A DNA stretch of 64,000 nt from Oscillospiraceae bacterium. Its GTDB lineage: Bacteria > Bacillota > Clostridia > Oscillospirales > Oscillospiraceae. Shown piece by piece: positions 36,004 to 46,237 of the stretch. Both the position numbers and the translations under genes were made by a program. Each line of letters opens with the position of its first letter. Within the stretch, counting starts at the first letter, position 1. The stretch lies in contig CAJTGJ010000015.1 of NCBI GenBank assembly GCA_910575695.1, forward strand, positions 29,367 through 93,366, given 5' to 3'. The notes beneath the pieces are model-generated. The model made no database searches. It was not told the DNA's origin and saw nothing but the letters and a program-made list of their open reading frames with translations.

Positions 36004-36885
36004 ACGCCCAGTATCAGCGATATCATCAAAAACAAGACCACCCGCGACCAGGCGCGCACCGAGCAGCGCCAGATGGAGCGGGAGAGCCTGTCCGCCATGC
36101 GGGACGGCTCCCTCAGCATGATCACCGGCAGCCCGGAGCACTACCAGCAGTACCTGGATTTGCAGGCGGACAACATCCATTGCAGCGTGGGCAACGTGGC
36201 CCTCACCATGGCCCAGCTCCAGGGGGCCACCAAGATCGGCACCACCAGCTATTGGCACAGCCTGGGCCGCTATGTCCGGGATGACGCCATCAACGCCGGG
36301 GCCACGGTGTTCGTGCCGCCCCGCAACAAGCAGTACCGGGGCTATTTCATGGGCAGCTACTACGACGTGAGCCAGACCACGGGCAAGCCCCTGCCCGACC
36401 CGATCCCCCTGGAGGGGAAGGGGCCCCGGATGGAGGCGGCGCTGGCCGCGCTGATGGACCAGTCCCCGGTAACGGTGGCCGAGAGCAAGGAGATCGAGGC
36501 CCCGGCCCTCTATGACCCGGAGCGGCTTACTATCTTCATCAACCCGGACTACAGCCACGCGGCGGTGTTCGCCGCCCTCGCCGCTGAAATCCCCCTGGCC
36601 CGCGCCCATGACCGGGGCTATAATGGGAATTTCAAGCGGGAGTTTTACGCCCTGGACGCGCAGAGCGCGGGCTACATGGTGTGCCGCCGCTTTGGGGTGG
36701 AGTGCCCCCAGCCGGAAATGGCAAAACACGTGGGCGGCAGCTATAACGGCCTCCCGCCCTCCGTCTGCGGTGAAATGCTGGAAAAGGTGCGGGACGCCGC
36801 CCGGAACATGGGCAACGGCATCGAGCAGGCCATCAGCCCCCGCCAGCAGGAGCGGGGCAGTCAGAACCGCCGCCACAGCCGGTAA
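36004..36885 (+). CDS. ICE protein of unknown function with ACG at the start position
   Basis: 293 residues if translation begins at ACG 36004, seven bases after AAAAGGAGG. The N-terminus PSISDIIKNKTTRDQARTEQ then reads on without a break. The frame is closed upstream by TGA at 35986, and the first ATG (36073) has no ribosome binding site. The N-terminus resembles ArdC/DUF1738-associated ICE proteins with ISDIIKNKTT openings, and DYSHAAVFAALAAEIPLAR suggests an enzyme-like fold, but I cannot assign a function. ACG is an inefficient initiator, so expression should be low. Confidence 0.7.
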   Translation, partial: TPSISDIIKNKTTRDQARTEQRQMERESLSAMRDGSLSMITGSPEHYQQYLDLQADNIHCSVGNVALTMAQLQGATKIGTTSYWHSLGRYVRDDAINAGATVFVPPRNKQYRGYFMGSYYDVSQTTGKPLPDPIPLEGKGPRMEAALAALMDQSPVTVAESKEIEAPALYDPERLTIFINPDYSHAAVFAALAAEIPLARAHDRGYNGNFKREFYALDAQSAGYMVCRRFGVECPQPEMAKHVGGSYNGLPPSVCGEMLEKVRDAARNMGNGIEQAISPRQQERGSQNRRHSR

Positions 36886-36956
36886 AGCGGCGCCATCAGG
36901 CGGCACTATTCAGCGGTGTGTTCCCCCCGCGGAGGGTACGCCACCGGCCACCCCCA

Positions 36957-37025
36957 GTCAAGGCCGGGCGGTTGTTTCACAACCGCCCGCGAGCCGGCCA
37001 GTCTGAGGACTGGCCGGGCCTTGAC
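36957..37025. ncRNA. Predicted three-way-junction structure
   Basis: Outer stem GTCAAGGC (36957-36964) / GCCTTGAC (37018-37025) encloses two perfect 10-bp hairpins: GGGCGGTTGT (36966-36975) with ACAACCGCCC (36979-36988), and CCGGCCAGTC (36994-37003) with GACTGGCCGG (37008-37017). It lies between two gene blocks, 53 bases before the next start. Could be a structured leader RNA, a terminator-like punctuation, or a single-strand DNA signal. Confidence 0.55.
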
Positions 37026-37077
37026 CGGCGGCGTCCGGCGCTGGCCGCCTACCTTATATGATATGGAGGACTACGTG

Positions 37078-37974
37078 ATGAAACGAGTACGCACCCTTCT
37101 GCTGGCCGCGCTCATGGCGGGCCTGCTGGCCCTGCCCGCCCATGCCGCCAGCTTCTATCCCATTTCCGTGGAGGAATACACCTACGGCCCCTTTGACGAG
37201 CTGCGCATCGACAAGGTGTACCAGCTCTCCAGGAGCGACGACCCCAAGGACATCCCCACCGAGGACTTTGACCGGGGCGGCCTGCACTATGTCCTGCTGG
37301 ACGTGGTGAAAACGGATCAGAGCGACACCGACACCAAGGACTATTCCGAGGTCGTCACCCTGGAGACGGACACCAAGGACATGGCCCTCATCATCCAGCA
37401 GTTGGAGCTGTCTATGGAAGTCACCACCGAGGACGGCTACAGCGGCACCCTCATGCCCGACTACCCCGGCATCACCGTGGAGGCCAAGGGCTACAAGACC
37501 AGCTCCCGCACCGTCACCGCCACCCGCTCCTACCCCAACCTGTCCGATGCCGACGCCTCCCTGATCCCCCGGACCATCCAGGACGGCGGGCGCACCCTGA
37601 CCCTGGCCGACGTGCAATGGCAGGAGGCCGGGGGCTTCTACAACGCCAGCGCCACCTACAGCGGCACCGCCAGCAGCAAGTACGCCACCGGCTATATCGC
37701 CACGGTGGAGTATAAGGGGGAGGTGTCCCGGACGAGCTGTGACACGGTGCTCTACACCGCCACTTTCGCGTCTCATGGTGAGACACATTCCGAGAACAGT
37801 CCCCAGCCCACCCAGGCCCCCGCCGCGACCGACGCCCCGGCCGACACGGACAGCGCGGGCGTCAACTGGGCCATCCTGGTGATCCCCGCCGCGCTGCTGC
37901 TGGGGCTGGCCGGGTTCGGCGGCTGGAAGCTGGTGAACTACATCAAGGACAAGAAAAGAGGTTATGTGAAATGA
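37078..37974 (+). CDS. Secreted, C-terminally anchored surface protein
   Basis: 298 residues. Signal peptide MKRVRTLLLAALMAGLLALP with AHA cleavage site, then an extracellular domain rich in Thr/Ser/Tyr, a proline/threonine stalk (about 245-265), a transmembrane helix (about 268-287) and a lysine-rich cytoplasmic tail. This is type I membrane topology, without an LPXTG motif. An ICE hairpin repeat (37770-37784) is embedded in the coding sequence. Neighbours are a sortase and a giant adhesin, so it is likely part of a cell-contact module. Overlaps the sortase gene by four bases. Confidence 0.75.
   Translation: MKRVRTLLLAALMAGLLALPAHAASFYPISVEEYTYGPFDELRIDKVYQLSRSDDPKDIPTEDFDRGGLHYVLLDVVKTDQSDTDTKDYSEVVTLETDTKDMALIIQQLELSMEVTTEDGYSGTLMPDYPGITVEAKGYKTSSRTVTATRSYPNLSDADASLIPRTIQDGGRTLTLADVQWQEAGGFYNASATYSGTASSKYATGYIATVEYKGEVSRTSCDTVLYTATFASHGETHSENSPQPTQAPAATDAPADTDSAGVNWAILVIPAALLLGLAGFGGWKLVNYIKDKKRGYVK
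37770..37784. repeat. ICE hairpin repeat inside a coding sequence
   Basis: GTCTCATGGTGAGAC, read in frame as part of FASHGETH. Confidence 0.7.
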
Positions 37975-38786
37975 AAAAACGTTTGACGGGCCTTGCGGCG
38001 GGCTTCTGCCTGCTGGCGGCCCTGGCCCTGCCCGCCCACGCCCAGGATTACAATTTTAAGGCCCCCTCCGCCGGGGACTTCGGCACCCCCACCAGCGATG
38101 ATACCATCTATGAGTGGACCGACCCCAACGTGGACAGGAGCAAGAACAGCGCCCTCATCCCGCCCGGCTTCGGCACCCCGTCCAGCTACCTCCCCAATTT
38201 TGGGGAGTTCCTGACTCCCAACCTCGCGGCGGGCGGGCCGCTGAACGGTGGAAACCTGATCCCCGGCACTGTGGGGGCGGCCACCCTCCCCGGCGCACCC
38301 GGCACAGGCGGCGGCTCCACCGGCACCGGCTATCCCACGGTGAACTATCCCACCGCCAGCGGGCCCGTCACCGGGTTCACCGAGCTGACCCCCGACCTCT
38401 ATAACAGCGACGGCAGCCTGGGCACCCTCAAAATTCCGTCCATCGGCCTGACCGTGAAAGTGTATGAGGGCACCGGCAGCGCCCCCCTGCTGAAAGGCGC
38501 GGGCCACTTCACCGGCACCACCGCCTGGGATGGGAACTACTGCGTGGCCGGGCACAACCGGGGGGTTCGCAACGACTTCGGGAAGATACACACCCTGCGC
38601 ACCGGCGATACCATCAGTTTGACAACGCCCCTGGGTTCCCGCTCCTATTCCGTTACCAGCGTGTCCAAGATCAGCTACACGGACACCTCCATGCTGGAGG
38701 CCACCTCCGACAACTGCATCACGCTTTTCACCTGCGTGGAGGACCAGCCCGCCTACCGCTGGTGTGTCCGGGCTGTGACCGGATAG
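37971..38786 (+). CDS. Sortase (class D-like)
   Basis: 271 residues. Signal peptide ending in ALPAHA, a Gly/Pro-rich stretch to about 145, then a sortase domain starting GTLKIPSIGLTVKVYEGTG. Catalytic residues: His195 in VAGHNRG, Cys255 in TLFTC, Arg near the end in RWCVRAV. Transpeptidase expected to act on LPXTG-type signals; the adhesin 3' end encodes LPKTG, the obvious partner. A short C-terminus without a membrane anchor means the N-terminal signal may act as anchor. Confidence 0.88.
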   Translation: MKKRLTGLAAGFCLLAALALPAHAQDYNFKAPSAGDFGTPTSDDTIYEWTDPNVDRSKNSALIPPGFGTPSSYLPNFGEFLTPNLAAGGPLNGGNLIPGTVGAATLPGAPGTGGGSTGTGYPTVNYPTASGPVTGFTELTPDLYNSDGSLGTLKIPSIGLTVKVYEGTGSAPLLKGAGHFTGTTAWDGNYCVAGHNRGVRNDFGKIHTLRTGDTISLTTPLGSRSYSVTSVSKISYTDTSMLEATSDNCITLFTCVEDQPAYRWCVRAVTG

Positions 38787-38795
38787 GACGGAAAT

Positions 38796-38824
38796 TTGAC
38801 GCTATTCCTCACTTTTGATACAAT
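38796..38824 (+). promoter_or_regulatory. SigA-type promoter
   Basis: TTGACG, 17-base spacer, TACAAT, 48 bases before the papain-like surface gene. Confidence 0.65.
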
Positions 38825-38871
38825 AATAGTGGGAAATACATCCCACAAATCGCAAATAGGGGGCATCAAAA

Positions 38872-39588
38872 ATGAGGAACAAATACCTGCAATTCGGCCT
38901 GGGCATGATCGTGGGCGGCCTGCTGTGCGGCACCACGGCAGCGGCGGCGGACTATCTCACCGCCAGCCCCAGCACGCAGACCTTCTATCTCAGCGGCCAG
39001 CCCGTCCAGTTTGAGGCATACGCGATCCATGGCAATAATTTTGTGAAGCTGCGGGACATCGGGCAGGCCGTTGACTTCGGCGTGACCTATGACGGCTCCA
39101 CCAACAGCGTCCACATCGATCCCAATGTCCACTACGAACAGGAGGCGACCATACCTGCACAGACCTCGCCCGCCCCCTCCGGCCTGACGGAAGAAAACGT
39201 CCGAGCCGCTATCGTAAGCCTGCGGGAACGCTATCCCCATGGCACGGTCTATGAAACTCCCTACCGCCCCAACAATTCCCTGGACAGGCCCTTTGACAAC
39301 TGCGACCATTGCGCGGGCTGGGCCATGCTGTGTTCCGACGCCGCTTTCGGTGATCTCCCCTGGCGGCGGGTGGACAGCCCACGATGGGAGGACATACGGA
39401 CGGGGGATGTGATCGTCTATAAAAACTCCTATTCCGGCCACGCTGTCGTGGTACTGGAAAAAACAGCGGAATCTGTGACCGTGACGGAGAGCGGCACGCA
39501 CAACAAGGCGCTATGGAGCGCCCAATATCCCCGCTGGTGGCTGGAAGGACAGCCGGGCTATTCTATCAGAACCCGCTACCCGCAGTAA
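38872..39588 (+). CDS. Secreted CHAP/NlpC-like cysteine hydrolase with copper-amine-oxidase-type N-domain
   Basis: 238 residues. Signal peptide-like start MRNKYLQFGLGMIVGGLL, then a domain similar to the copper amine oxidase N-terminal repeat (VQFEAYAIHGNNFVKLRDIG, TNSVHID; about 35-85), common in Clostridial surface proteins. The C-terminal half (NCDHCAGWAMLCSDAAFG, GDVIVYKNSYSGHAVVVLE) looks papain-like, with Cys and His in the right order. It could remodel peptidoglycan or cleave proteins at contact sites. It has its own promoter. Confidence 0.7.
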   Translation: MRNKYLQFGLGMIVGGLLCGTTAAAADYLTASPSTQTFYLSGQPVQFEAYAIHGNNFVKLRDIGQAVDFGVTYDGSTNSVHIDPNVHYEQEATIPAQTSPAPSGLTEENVRAAIVSLRERYPHGTVYETPYRPNNSLDRPFDNCDHCAGWAMLCSDAAFGDLPWRRVDSPRWEDIRTGDVIVYKNSYSGHAVVVLEKTAESVTVTESGTHNKALWSAQYPRWWLEGQPGYSIRTRYPQ

Positions 39589-39606
39589 AATTTGATTTGT
39601 CCCATA

Positions 39607-39645
39607 GAAGGGAAATAAATCTCACCATGAGATTTATTTCCCTTC
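39607..39645. repeat. ICE hairpin repeat with 18-bp arms
   Basis: GAAGGGAAATAAATCTCA / TGAGATTTATTTCCCTTC, CCA loop, followed by TTTCC; could also work as a terminator. Confidence 0.8.
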
Positions 39646-39714
39646 TTTCCATCACTGGCGGGGCCAGACCGTGAAAGCGGTTTGGCCCCGCCCCACTTTG
39701 AAGGAGGTAAAAGT

Positions 39715-42700
39715 TTGAAGCATAAAATGATCAACCGCGTTATGTCCCTGCTGCTGGCGCTGGTGTGCGTCATGGGCGTCCTGCCCCTGTCCGCCTTCGC
39801 CGCCGGGCTGTCCACGGCCCCCGGCTCCATCACGCAGAAGTCCTCGGACTACATGAAGATCGGCGGCAAGTCCGTCCGCTACAAGGCCGCCAGCACCACC
39901 ATCAACAACGTGGGCCTGCCCTATGTCTTTGACGAGCAGGTGGATGTACCGGGCTACGGTTCCACCCGCGCCCTGTGCGCCTATCAGAAAGGCACCCTGG
40001 GCCCTGCCGCCAACGGTCAGAAATGGAACTTCAAAGAGGAAGTGAACAACGCTTCTTTGAAAGTGCTGCTCACTTACATCTACTCCCATACCTACGGCGA
40101 CTTCACCGACGCGGGCAACGCCCGGGGGCTGGAGCATTGGACGCAGTATTGGTCGGACATTTGGTTCATGGTTGCCCAGGCCATGAGCTGGTACTATGAA
40201 CATGGGATCATCCTGGACGTGAACAGCAACCGGGACGGCTTCATTGAGCAGGCCGCCGAGGAATTTGTAGCGGCCATGAAGCTGTACCATGACACCTACG
40301 GCCAGTCCTCCTGGATCAAGGATTGGAGCAAGATCGGCACCCATTCCATCATCGACAGCTCGGACGGCGGCAAGACGGGCAATTCTGCCTATGACTACAT
40401 CGCCATCGGCGTGAATCTGGTGATGAATCATCCCGAATACTTCCACAACTATCACCTGTGGATGTACGACTGGGATAAAAGCCAGCCGTGGAAGCTGGCG
40501 GGCCAGTCCGGGGTTCCCATGCAGCGCCTTTTGATCGCTGTGCCGGACGAGGAGGAGATCGACACCGGCACGGTAAAACTCACCGTGAAAAAATTGGAGG
40601 CGGGCACCAACAGGCCGATGGCCGGGGTTTCTTTCAAAATTGAGAACGCGACTGACCCCGGCGCCTTTTCCGTCACCCGCACCACCGGCGCGGACGGCAC
40701 CATTACCCTGACCCAAGAGGCGGACGACCTCACTTCCGGCCAATATCTGATCACCGAGGAAGCTGTGCCGGAAGGGTATGTGGCGCAGACCGAATCCCAG
40801 CTCGTCACCGTCCTGCCCAACGGCGCCGCCAACAGTGTGTTCACCTTTTTCAATGTGCCTGACCAGCCGGGTGGCGGGGACGGCTCCATCCGCAAGGTAA
40901 ATGCGGACAACCCCACCGAGGGCATCCCCGGCGCGGTCATCCGCATTACCTCCGTCAAGCTGGACGATGGCGGCAGTTTCTTCGGGGAGTACATCACCAA
41001 GGACGGCGGCTACATTTCCAAGGAAGATCTGGATTTTTCCAAGCTGCCCACCGGGGCATATCTGGCCGAGGAGATCACCCCGCCCGAGGGTTTCATCCTC
41101 AGTTCCGATGTCGCCAAAGTGAAGCAGCCCTTTGTATGGGACGGCAAAACCGATGTGTCCCTGGTCTTTGAAAACTCGGCCAAGGTGAAGGTGCAGCTCA
41201 AAAAGGTGGACGAGAGCGGCCAGCCGTTGGCCGGGGCCATTTTCCTGGTGCTCCGGGACGGGCAGGTGATCGCCACCGAGGAAACCCAGGCTGACGGCAC
41301 CATCACCGTGTCCCATATCACTGAGGGCTACTATGAGTTCCGGGAGGTGTCCGCCCCCGCTGGCTTTGACTGTGACCGTTCCCCCGTGGGCGTCCACGTC
41401 AACGCCGAGGACTTGCAGGGGGAGCAGACTATTGTGGTGGAGAAGATGAACCATCACAAGCGGGCACTCACCATTTCCAAGCGGGATTTGGAGACGGGCG
41501 CGTCCGTACCCAACACTTCCTTCCATATCCACGGCGTAAACCTGGGCTATGAAAATGACGTGGTGACGGGGGCGGACGGCACCGTTACCCTGTCCGATAT
41601 GCCCAGCGGGTGCTATGAGATCACCGAGACGGACGTGCCCGCCCCCTACCTGCTGGACGCCAACAACCGCAAGACCGTCTGGATCGACGCCGCCAAAGAC
41701 CAGGACGTGGTGGCGGATTTCCGCAACAGCACCCGGCCCGGCCTGCGGCTGTTGAAACGGGATCAGCAGACGGACCAGCCCATCCAGGGCGCTACCTTCT
41801 TAGTGGAGGAAGTCAACGGCGGCTACAGCGACCAGCACCAGACCGACAAGGACGGCCTGATCGTGCTGGACGGCCTGCGGCCCGGCGCGTACACCATCAC
41901 CGAGGTCAAGCCCGCCCCCGGTTATGTGGGGGACGATACCCCCAGGACCGTCTACCTGGAAGAAAACCGCACCTGTATCGTGGAGTTGACCAACCTGCGC
42001 AAGCCCGATCTGAAAATTGTGAAGGAGGACAGCATCACCCACAGCCCCATTGAGCACGTCAAATTCCAAGTGTGGCGGGGCAGCGACGACACCATCACCG
42101 GGGAGCTGAACGACCTGGGCACCTTCTACACGGATAAAAACGGCGAAATCCTGTTAGAGAAGCTGGAAACGGGCTGGTACAGGGTGAAGGAGCTGGAGCC
42201 CGCCCCCGGCTATACCATCAAGCAGCCGGACACCCAGGACATCTATTTGAAGGCCGGGGAAACCCATGTTGTCCGCTTCCAGAACACCCCTAAAAATGCC
42301 ATTATAATCGAAAAGTACGATAATGTCACCCATGAGGCCCTGCCCGGCTGTACCTTCCAGCTTCGCTGGCTGGGCGGTTCCAGCGGCACAGGCGGCACTG
42401 TCATCGGCCAGAAGGTAACGGACAAAAACGGCATCGCCATGTGGACGGGGCTGGAGCCGGGCACCTACGTCATTGAAGAAGTAGACCCCGCCGATGGCTA
42501 TTCCATCATCCAGTCCAGCGAAACGGTTTTCCTGGCGGACAGCGGGGAGCAGAGCGTTGTCACCGTCCGCTTTTCCAATTCGCCGGACGGCAGTTTGTTG
42601 ATCCGTAAGGTGTGCGCCACCAACCCCTCCGTCACCCTCCAGAACGCCGAGTTCAAAGTGATGTACTCCGATGGCACTTTGATCGGGGACAGCAACGGCA

Positions 42701-43575
42701 TTTTCAGAACCGATGAAAACGGGGAAATCCGTATTGATGGGCTGAAACCGGGAAAGAGCGTGGTCGTCACCGAGACACGCGCCCCCGCCGGGTTTATTTT
42801 GGACACCCAGAGCCAGACCATCCAGACGAAAGAGGGCCGCACCGTCAGTTTGACCTTCAAAAACCAGCCCCGCGGGAAATTGATCATCCAGAAAAGGAGC
42901 CAGGACAACCAGCCTTTGAGCGGGGCCGAGTTCCGCATCACGACGGCGGCGGGCTGTGAGGTCGGTTTGGACGGCGTGATCGGCACGTCCACCCTGACGC
43001 AGAACGGCATTTTCCGAACCGACGCCCAGGGTGAAATCCGCATCACCAACCTTGCCCCCGGCGCTTACGTCATAAATGAGATCAAGGCCCCGGACGGTTA
43101 TGTGATGGACAGCCCCAGCGTTAATGTCGTCATTGGCACCGGGGGCGACACGCAGACTGTTGTGGTGAAGAACAGTAAGGCGGGCTCGCTCGTCATTTTG
43201 AAAAAGAGCACGGACGGCAAGCCCCTCCAGGGGGTGGAGTTCAAAGTGACCACTTCCACCGGGGAATTTGTGCCGGACGCCAGCGGCCGCATCAGCTCCA
43301 ACGGCCTGTACTACACTGACCGGGACGGCAAGATCACCATCAACGGCGTAGTGGGGACGCTGGTTGTCACCGAAACAAAGAGCATCCCCGGCTACACCAT
43401 CGACGAGGCCACCCGGACGCAGACCGTGGACGTGCGGCCCAACGACACGCAGACCCTCTATTTTTACAATAAGGCCGCGACTACCCTTGTAATCGAGAAG
43501 TATATCGAGGGCACCACCACACCCATCAAGGGTGTTACCTTCCTTGTCACCGACAGCTCCGGGACACTTGTTTGA
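39715..43575 (+). pseudogene. Giant thioester/Cna-B adhesin, 5' part, interrupted by nested element
   Basis: Native sequence runs to about 43,562; the last four codons before TGA belong to the inserted element. TTG 39715 has GAAGGAGG upstream. Signal peptide (to AFA), then a thioester-type domain (CAYQKG with later TQYWSDIWFMVAQAMSWYY), then eleven SpaA/Cna-B repeats (for example TVKLTVKKLEAGTNRPMAGV and ATTLVIEKYIEGTTTPIKGV). The eleventh is cut after TDSSG. Lys and Glu positions typical of isopeptide bonds recur. The remainder is at 50,064-51,947; together 1,909 residues. Confidence 0.9.
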
Positions 43576-45359
43576 ATAGGTAGGGAATTTTCAGCACAAG
43601 AAAAATCGCCATCAGGCGTTTTGTCATCGTCTGTCTGAGCGCTGCTGCCAGTTGGGGAATCCTTATCAGGCGCACGGCCCCCGCCAGACGGCGGGTCATT
43701 GCTGCCATCATCGTCCCCGAAATCAGGCCCTTCCATAGACAAATCGCATTCCAGAGGAAAACGAAAACGGATTTTCTTCAAAATTAAGCCGTTTGGCAGG
43801 GGCTTCGGGTAAATCTGAATGCGGTCCACCAAAGCGTGCATGATGGTCCTTTCATCCTCGGCGGGCATCATATCCATCATATTAAAGATAGTGCTGGCAA
43901 TCGTGCGGACCTGCTCCGCCGTGAGGTTTTGCCTGCCTGCGTTGTGAATCGCCATAGAAACCTGCTCGATTTTATCATCAAGTTCGGCGATAGATTGAGC
44001 TCGCTGCCGCAGTACAGAATGTAAATCCTCGTACATGGAATCATACAGGTCATCATCGGCGTCAAGCTCCGCAATCTTGCCCAGCAGCTTTGTCTTCTGA
44101 CGCAGCTCCTTCTTCCGGGCGGCCTGCAAAGTGTCCAGCTCGGCGTTCAATGCGTCTAAATTGTCCGCCGAACCCATAGCCGCCATAATCCGTTCCGTAA
44201 AATCCACATTCCGCAGGGCCTCCTGGACCACGGCGCGGACCTGGGCGTCCAGGACGTCCTGCCTGACATGGTGGGAATAGCTGCACTTCTTTCCGGCTGC
44301 AATCTTGGTGTTTTTACAGATGTAATACCGCATATCCGAATAAAATCCAGTACCGTCTTTCTTGGGCTTGCGCTGGACCGCCCCGAACATAGGCGCGCCG
44401 CAGTCCGGGCACCTGATAAGGCCGGAGAGGATATGGGTATTCTTCGGGCCGTGGCGGGCCTCTTTCTTTATGCCGGTCACAAGACGTTTGAGGCGTACCT
44501 CCTGCCAAAGCTCATCCGGGATAATCGCCTCATGCCTGCCGTCGAACAGCTCATACTCGGCCTGTTTGACGCTGTGATATTCGTTGCGGGTGCCTTCGAT
44601 TTTCTCGTTTTTGTGTCGGCCATAGGCGATTTTGCCGGTATAAACCGGGTTGTCCAGTACAGCCTTGACAAAGGATTCTGTGATACGGCTGTACAGGTTG
44701 TTCTGGCGAGTGTTCTTTGTATAGCCATTCGTGTTGAGCCACTTCGCAACGCCGGAGTAGCCCAGGTCGGAGTGTGCGAACTTTTCAAAGATGACGCGAA
44801 TCAACCCGGCTTCGGATTCCTCAATCGAGAGCTCGCCCTTTTCCAGCTTGTAACCGTAGGGGGCCTGTCCGCCGTTCCACTTGCCCTCCCGCGCTTTCTG
44901 CCAGCGTCCGGCCATGGTCTGCGCCTGGATGTTCTCGCGCTCCAGCTCCGCTACTCCGGCCAGAACGGGAAAAAGTATCTTCCCAGCGGCGGAAGCGGAA
45001 TCAATGCCGTCCTCAACGCACATGAGATTGACGCCGTAGTCCTGCATGAGTTGGAGATTATACAGCACATCGGCGGCGTTCCTGCCGAACCGGGACAATT
45101 TGAAAACCAGGACATAGCACACGCCGTCCGGGTTGCCGGTCTGGATGCGCCGGAGCATTTCCGTAAATTGGGGCCGTCCTGTCGTGTTCTTGCCGGACTT
45201 GCCCTCGTCGGAAAATTCGGCGGCTATGGTCATGCCCCGGTGGTCCGCCTCCCGGCACAGCCGTTCCCGCTGGGCGTCAAGGGAGTACTTTTCCACCTGC
45301 ATTTGGGTGGATACTCGGGTGTAGATGTAGCATTGCGGTTTCTTTTTGGAAGCTGGCAC
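43464..45359 (-). CDS. Large serine recombinase of the nested element
   Basis: GTG 45359 follows AAAGGGGG. Resolvase domain (YTRVST; catalytic Ser about residue 17; FKLSRFGRN; ELERENIQAQT), Recombinase domain, zinc ribbon (CPDCGAPM; later CKNTK and CSY) and coiled coil (about 395-465). The C-terminus reads through the left att junction: codons after about 43,563 come from the adhesin gene, so the last ~33 residues are target-derived. In the excised circle the same frame would instead continue in frame into the 91-residue protein at 49,760-50,035. Responsible for insertion at the GG core. Confidence 0.92.
   Translation of the reverse strand: MPASKKKPQCYIYTRVSTQMQVEKYSLDAQRERLCREADHRGMTIAAEFSDEGKSGKNTTGRPQFTEMLRRIQTGNPDGVCYVLVFKLSRFGRNAADVLYNLQLMQDYGVNLMCVEDGIDSASAAGKILFPVLAGVAELERENIQAQTMAGRWQKAREGKWNGGQAPYGYKLEKGELSIEESEAGLIRVIFEKFAHSDLGYSGVAKWLNTNGYTKNTRQNNLYSRITESFVKAVLDNPVYTGKIAYGRHKNEKIEGTRNEYHSVKQAEYELFDGRHEAIIPDELWQEVRLKRLVTGIKKEARHGPKNTHILSGLIRCPDCGAPMFGAVQRKPKKDGTGFYSDMRYYICKNTKIAAGKKCSYSHHVRQDVLDAQVRAVVQEALRNVDFTERIMAAMGSADNLDALNAELDTLQAARKKELRQKTKLLGKIAELDADDDLYDSMYEDLHSVLRQRAQSIAELDDKIEQVSMAIHNAGRQNLTAEQVRTIASTIFNMMDMMPAEDERTIMHALVDRIQIYPKPLPNGLILKKIRFRFPLECDLSMEGPDFGDDDGSNDPPSGGGRAPDKDSPTGSSAQTDDDKTPDGDFSCAENSLPIQTSVPELSVTRKVTPLMGVVVPSIYFSITRVVAALL
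43561..43590. other. Left att half of nested element
   Basis: GG core, 13-bp spacer, 15-bp arm ATAGGTAGGGAATTT. Confidence 0.85.
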
Positions 45360-45442
45360 AGCTCTTGCCCCCTTTCTGATAAGATTTTAGGGTGTACAAC
45401 GGGAAAAGGCCGCTGCCGCGCGGTACAGCCTGTTCTTAGATT

Positions 45443-45669
45443 CCGAGCCCGAGGGGGGAAGTCAGCCACCCCGAAGGGGCTCGGCCTTGACAAGCGCCAA
45501 CGGCAATGATACAATGCCGCGCCCCGACGGCTTGGAAACCTGCCTGTTCCTGAGTTCGTCGCCGTCGGGGGACGCCCGGCCATCATTGCCGGGGGAGTTT
45601 GTCAAGGCTGGCGGCTGGCTTTTACTGGTTTCCCTTCTTCCGCCGCTGCGCCCGGTTTTCAACCGGGCG
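45443..45669. ncRNA. Structured non-coding region upstream of nested recombinase
   Basis: Successive nested stems. First CCGAGCCC (45443-45450) with GGGCTCGG (45477-45484). Then three stacked 10-bp stems: GCCTTGACAA (45484-45493) / TTGTCAAGGC (45599-45608), CGGCAATGAT (45501-45510) / ATCATTGCCG (45582-45591), CCCCGACGGC (45522-45531) / GCCGTCGGGG (45561-45570). Then CGCCCGGTT / AACCGGGCG (45649-45669). No convincing protein gene. Candidate RNA leader, oriT or replication signal. Confidence 0.5.
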
Positions 45670-46052
45670 TGTCTGTACAGAGGGAAGATATGTCATTTTA
45701 TCGGATTTTCCCCGGCCTGTCAATTCTGGTACGGGGATGGAAGCGTGGCCGGAGGCCTCGGAGCAGGACGCCCCGCAGGGCGTCCGCGCACAGGGCACCC
45801 GAGCGGAGCGAGGGCAAGCGGACAGGGGGACGGGTGCTGCCGGTAGGCAGTACCACCCTTGGACGCGCAGTAAGGGCCCCGACCGAAGGGAGGGGTGGAC
45901 CCGGAGGGTCCAGGGCTGTCGGCTGTGCCGACCACGACGGGCGCGAAGCGACCGGCGTGACGCCCCCCCTTATGCCCTGGAATGGTTTTCGAGGATTTTT
46001 ATCTATTTTATGTCGAAAACACCGCTTTGCCAAGGCGCTCATAGCTTTCCGA

Positions 46053-46237
46053 TGGCCCACTTGCCGCTTTTTCAGTGGGCCATCGGTGGCCCACGTGGGC
46101 CACGTACGTCGTTTTCCCATGGTGCCCAATACCCTCCTTGGCCCACCGCCATAGCGGCTCGTGTCACGCCTGGGCCACGGCGCTTTTGGCACCGTGGTGA
46201 TGGGCGATTGGTGGTCTGTGGCCCACGTATGGCCCAC
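46053..46237. repeat. Iteron-like cluster of TGGCCCAC
   Basis: Seven exact copies: forward at 46053, 46087, 46139, 46219 and 46230, reverse (GTGGGCCA) at 46075 and 46095; a partial copy at 46171. Confidence 0.7.
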
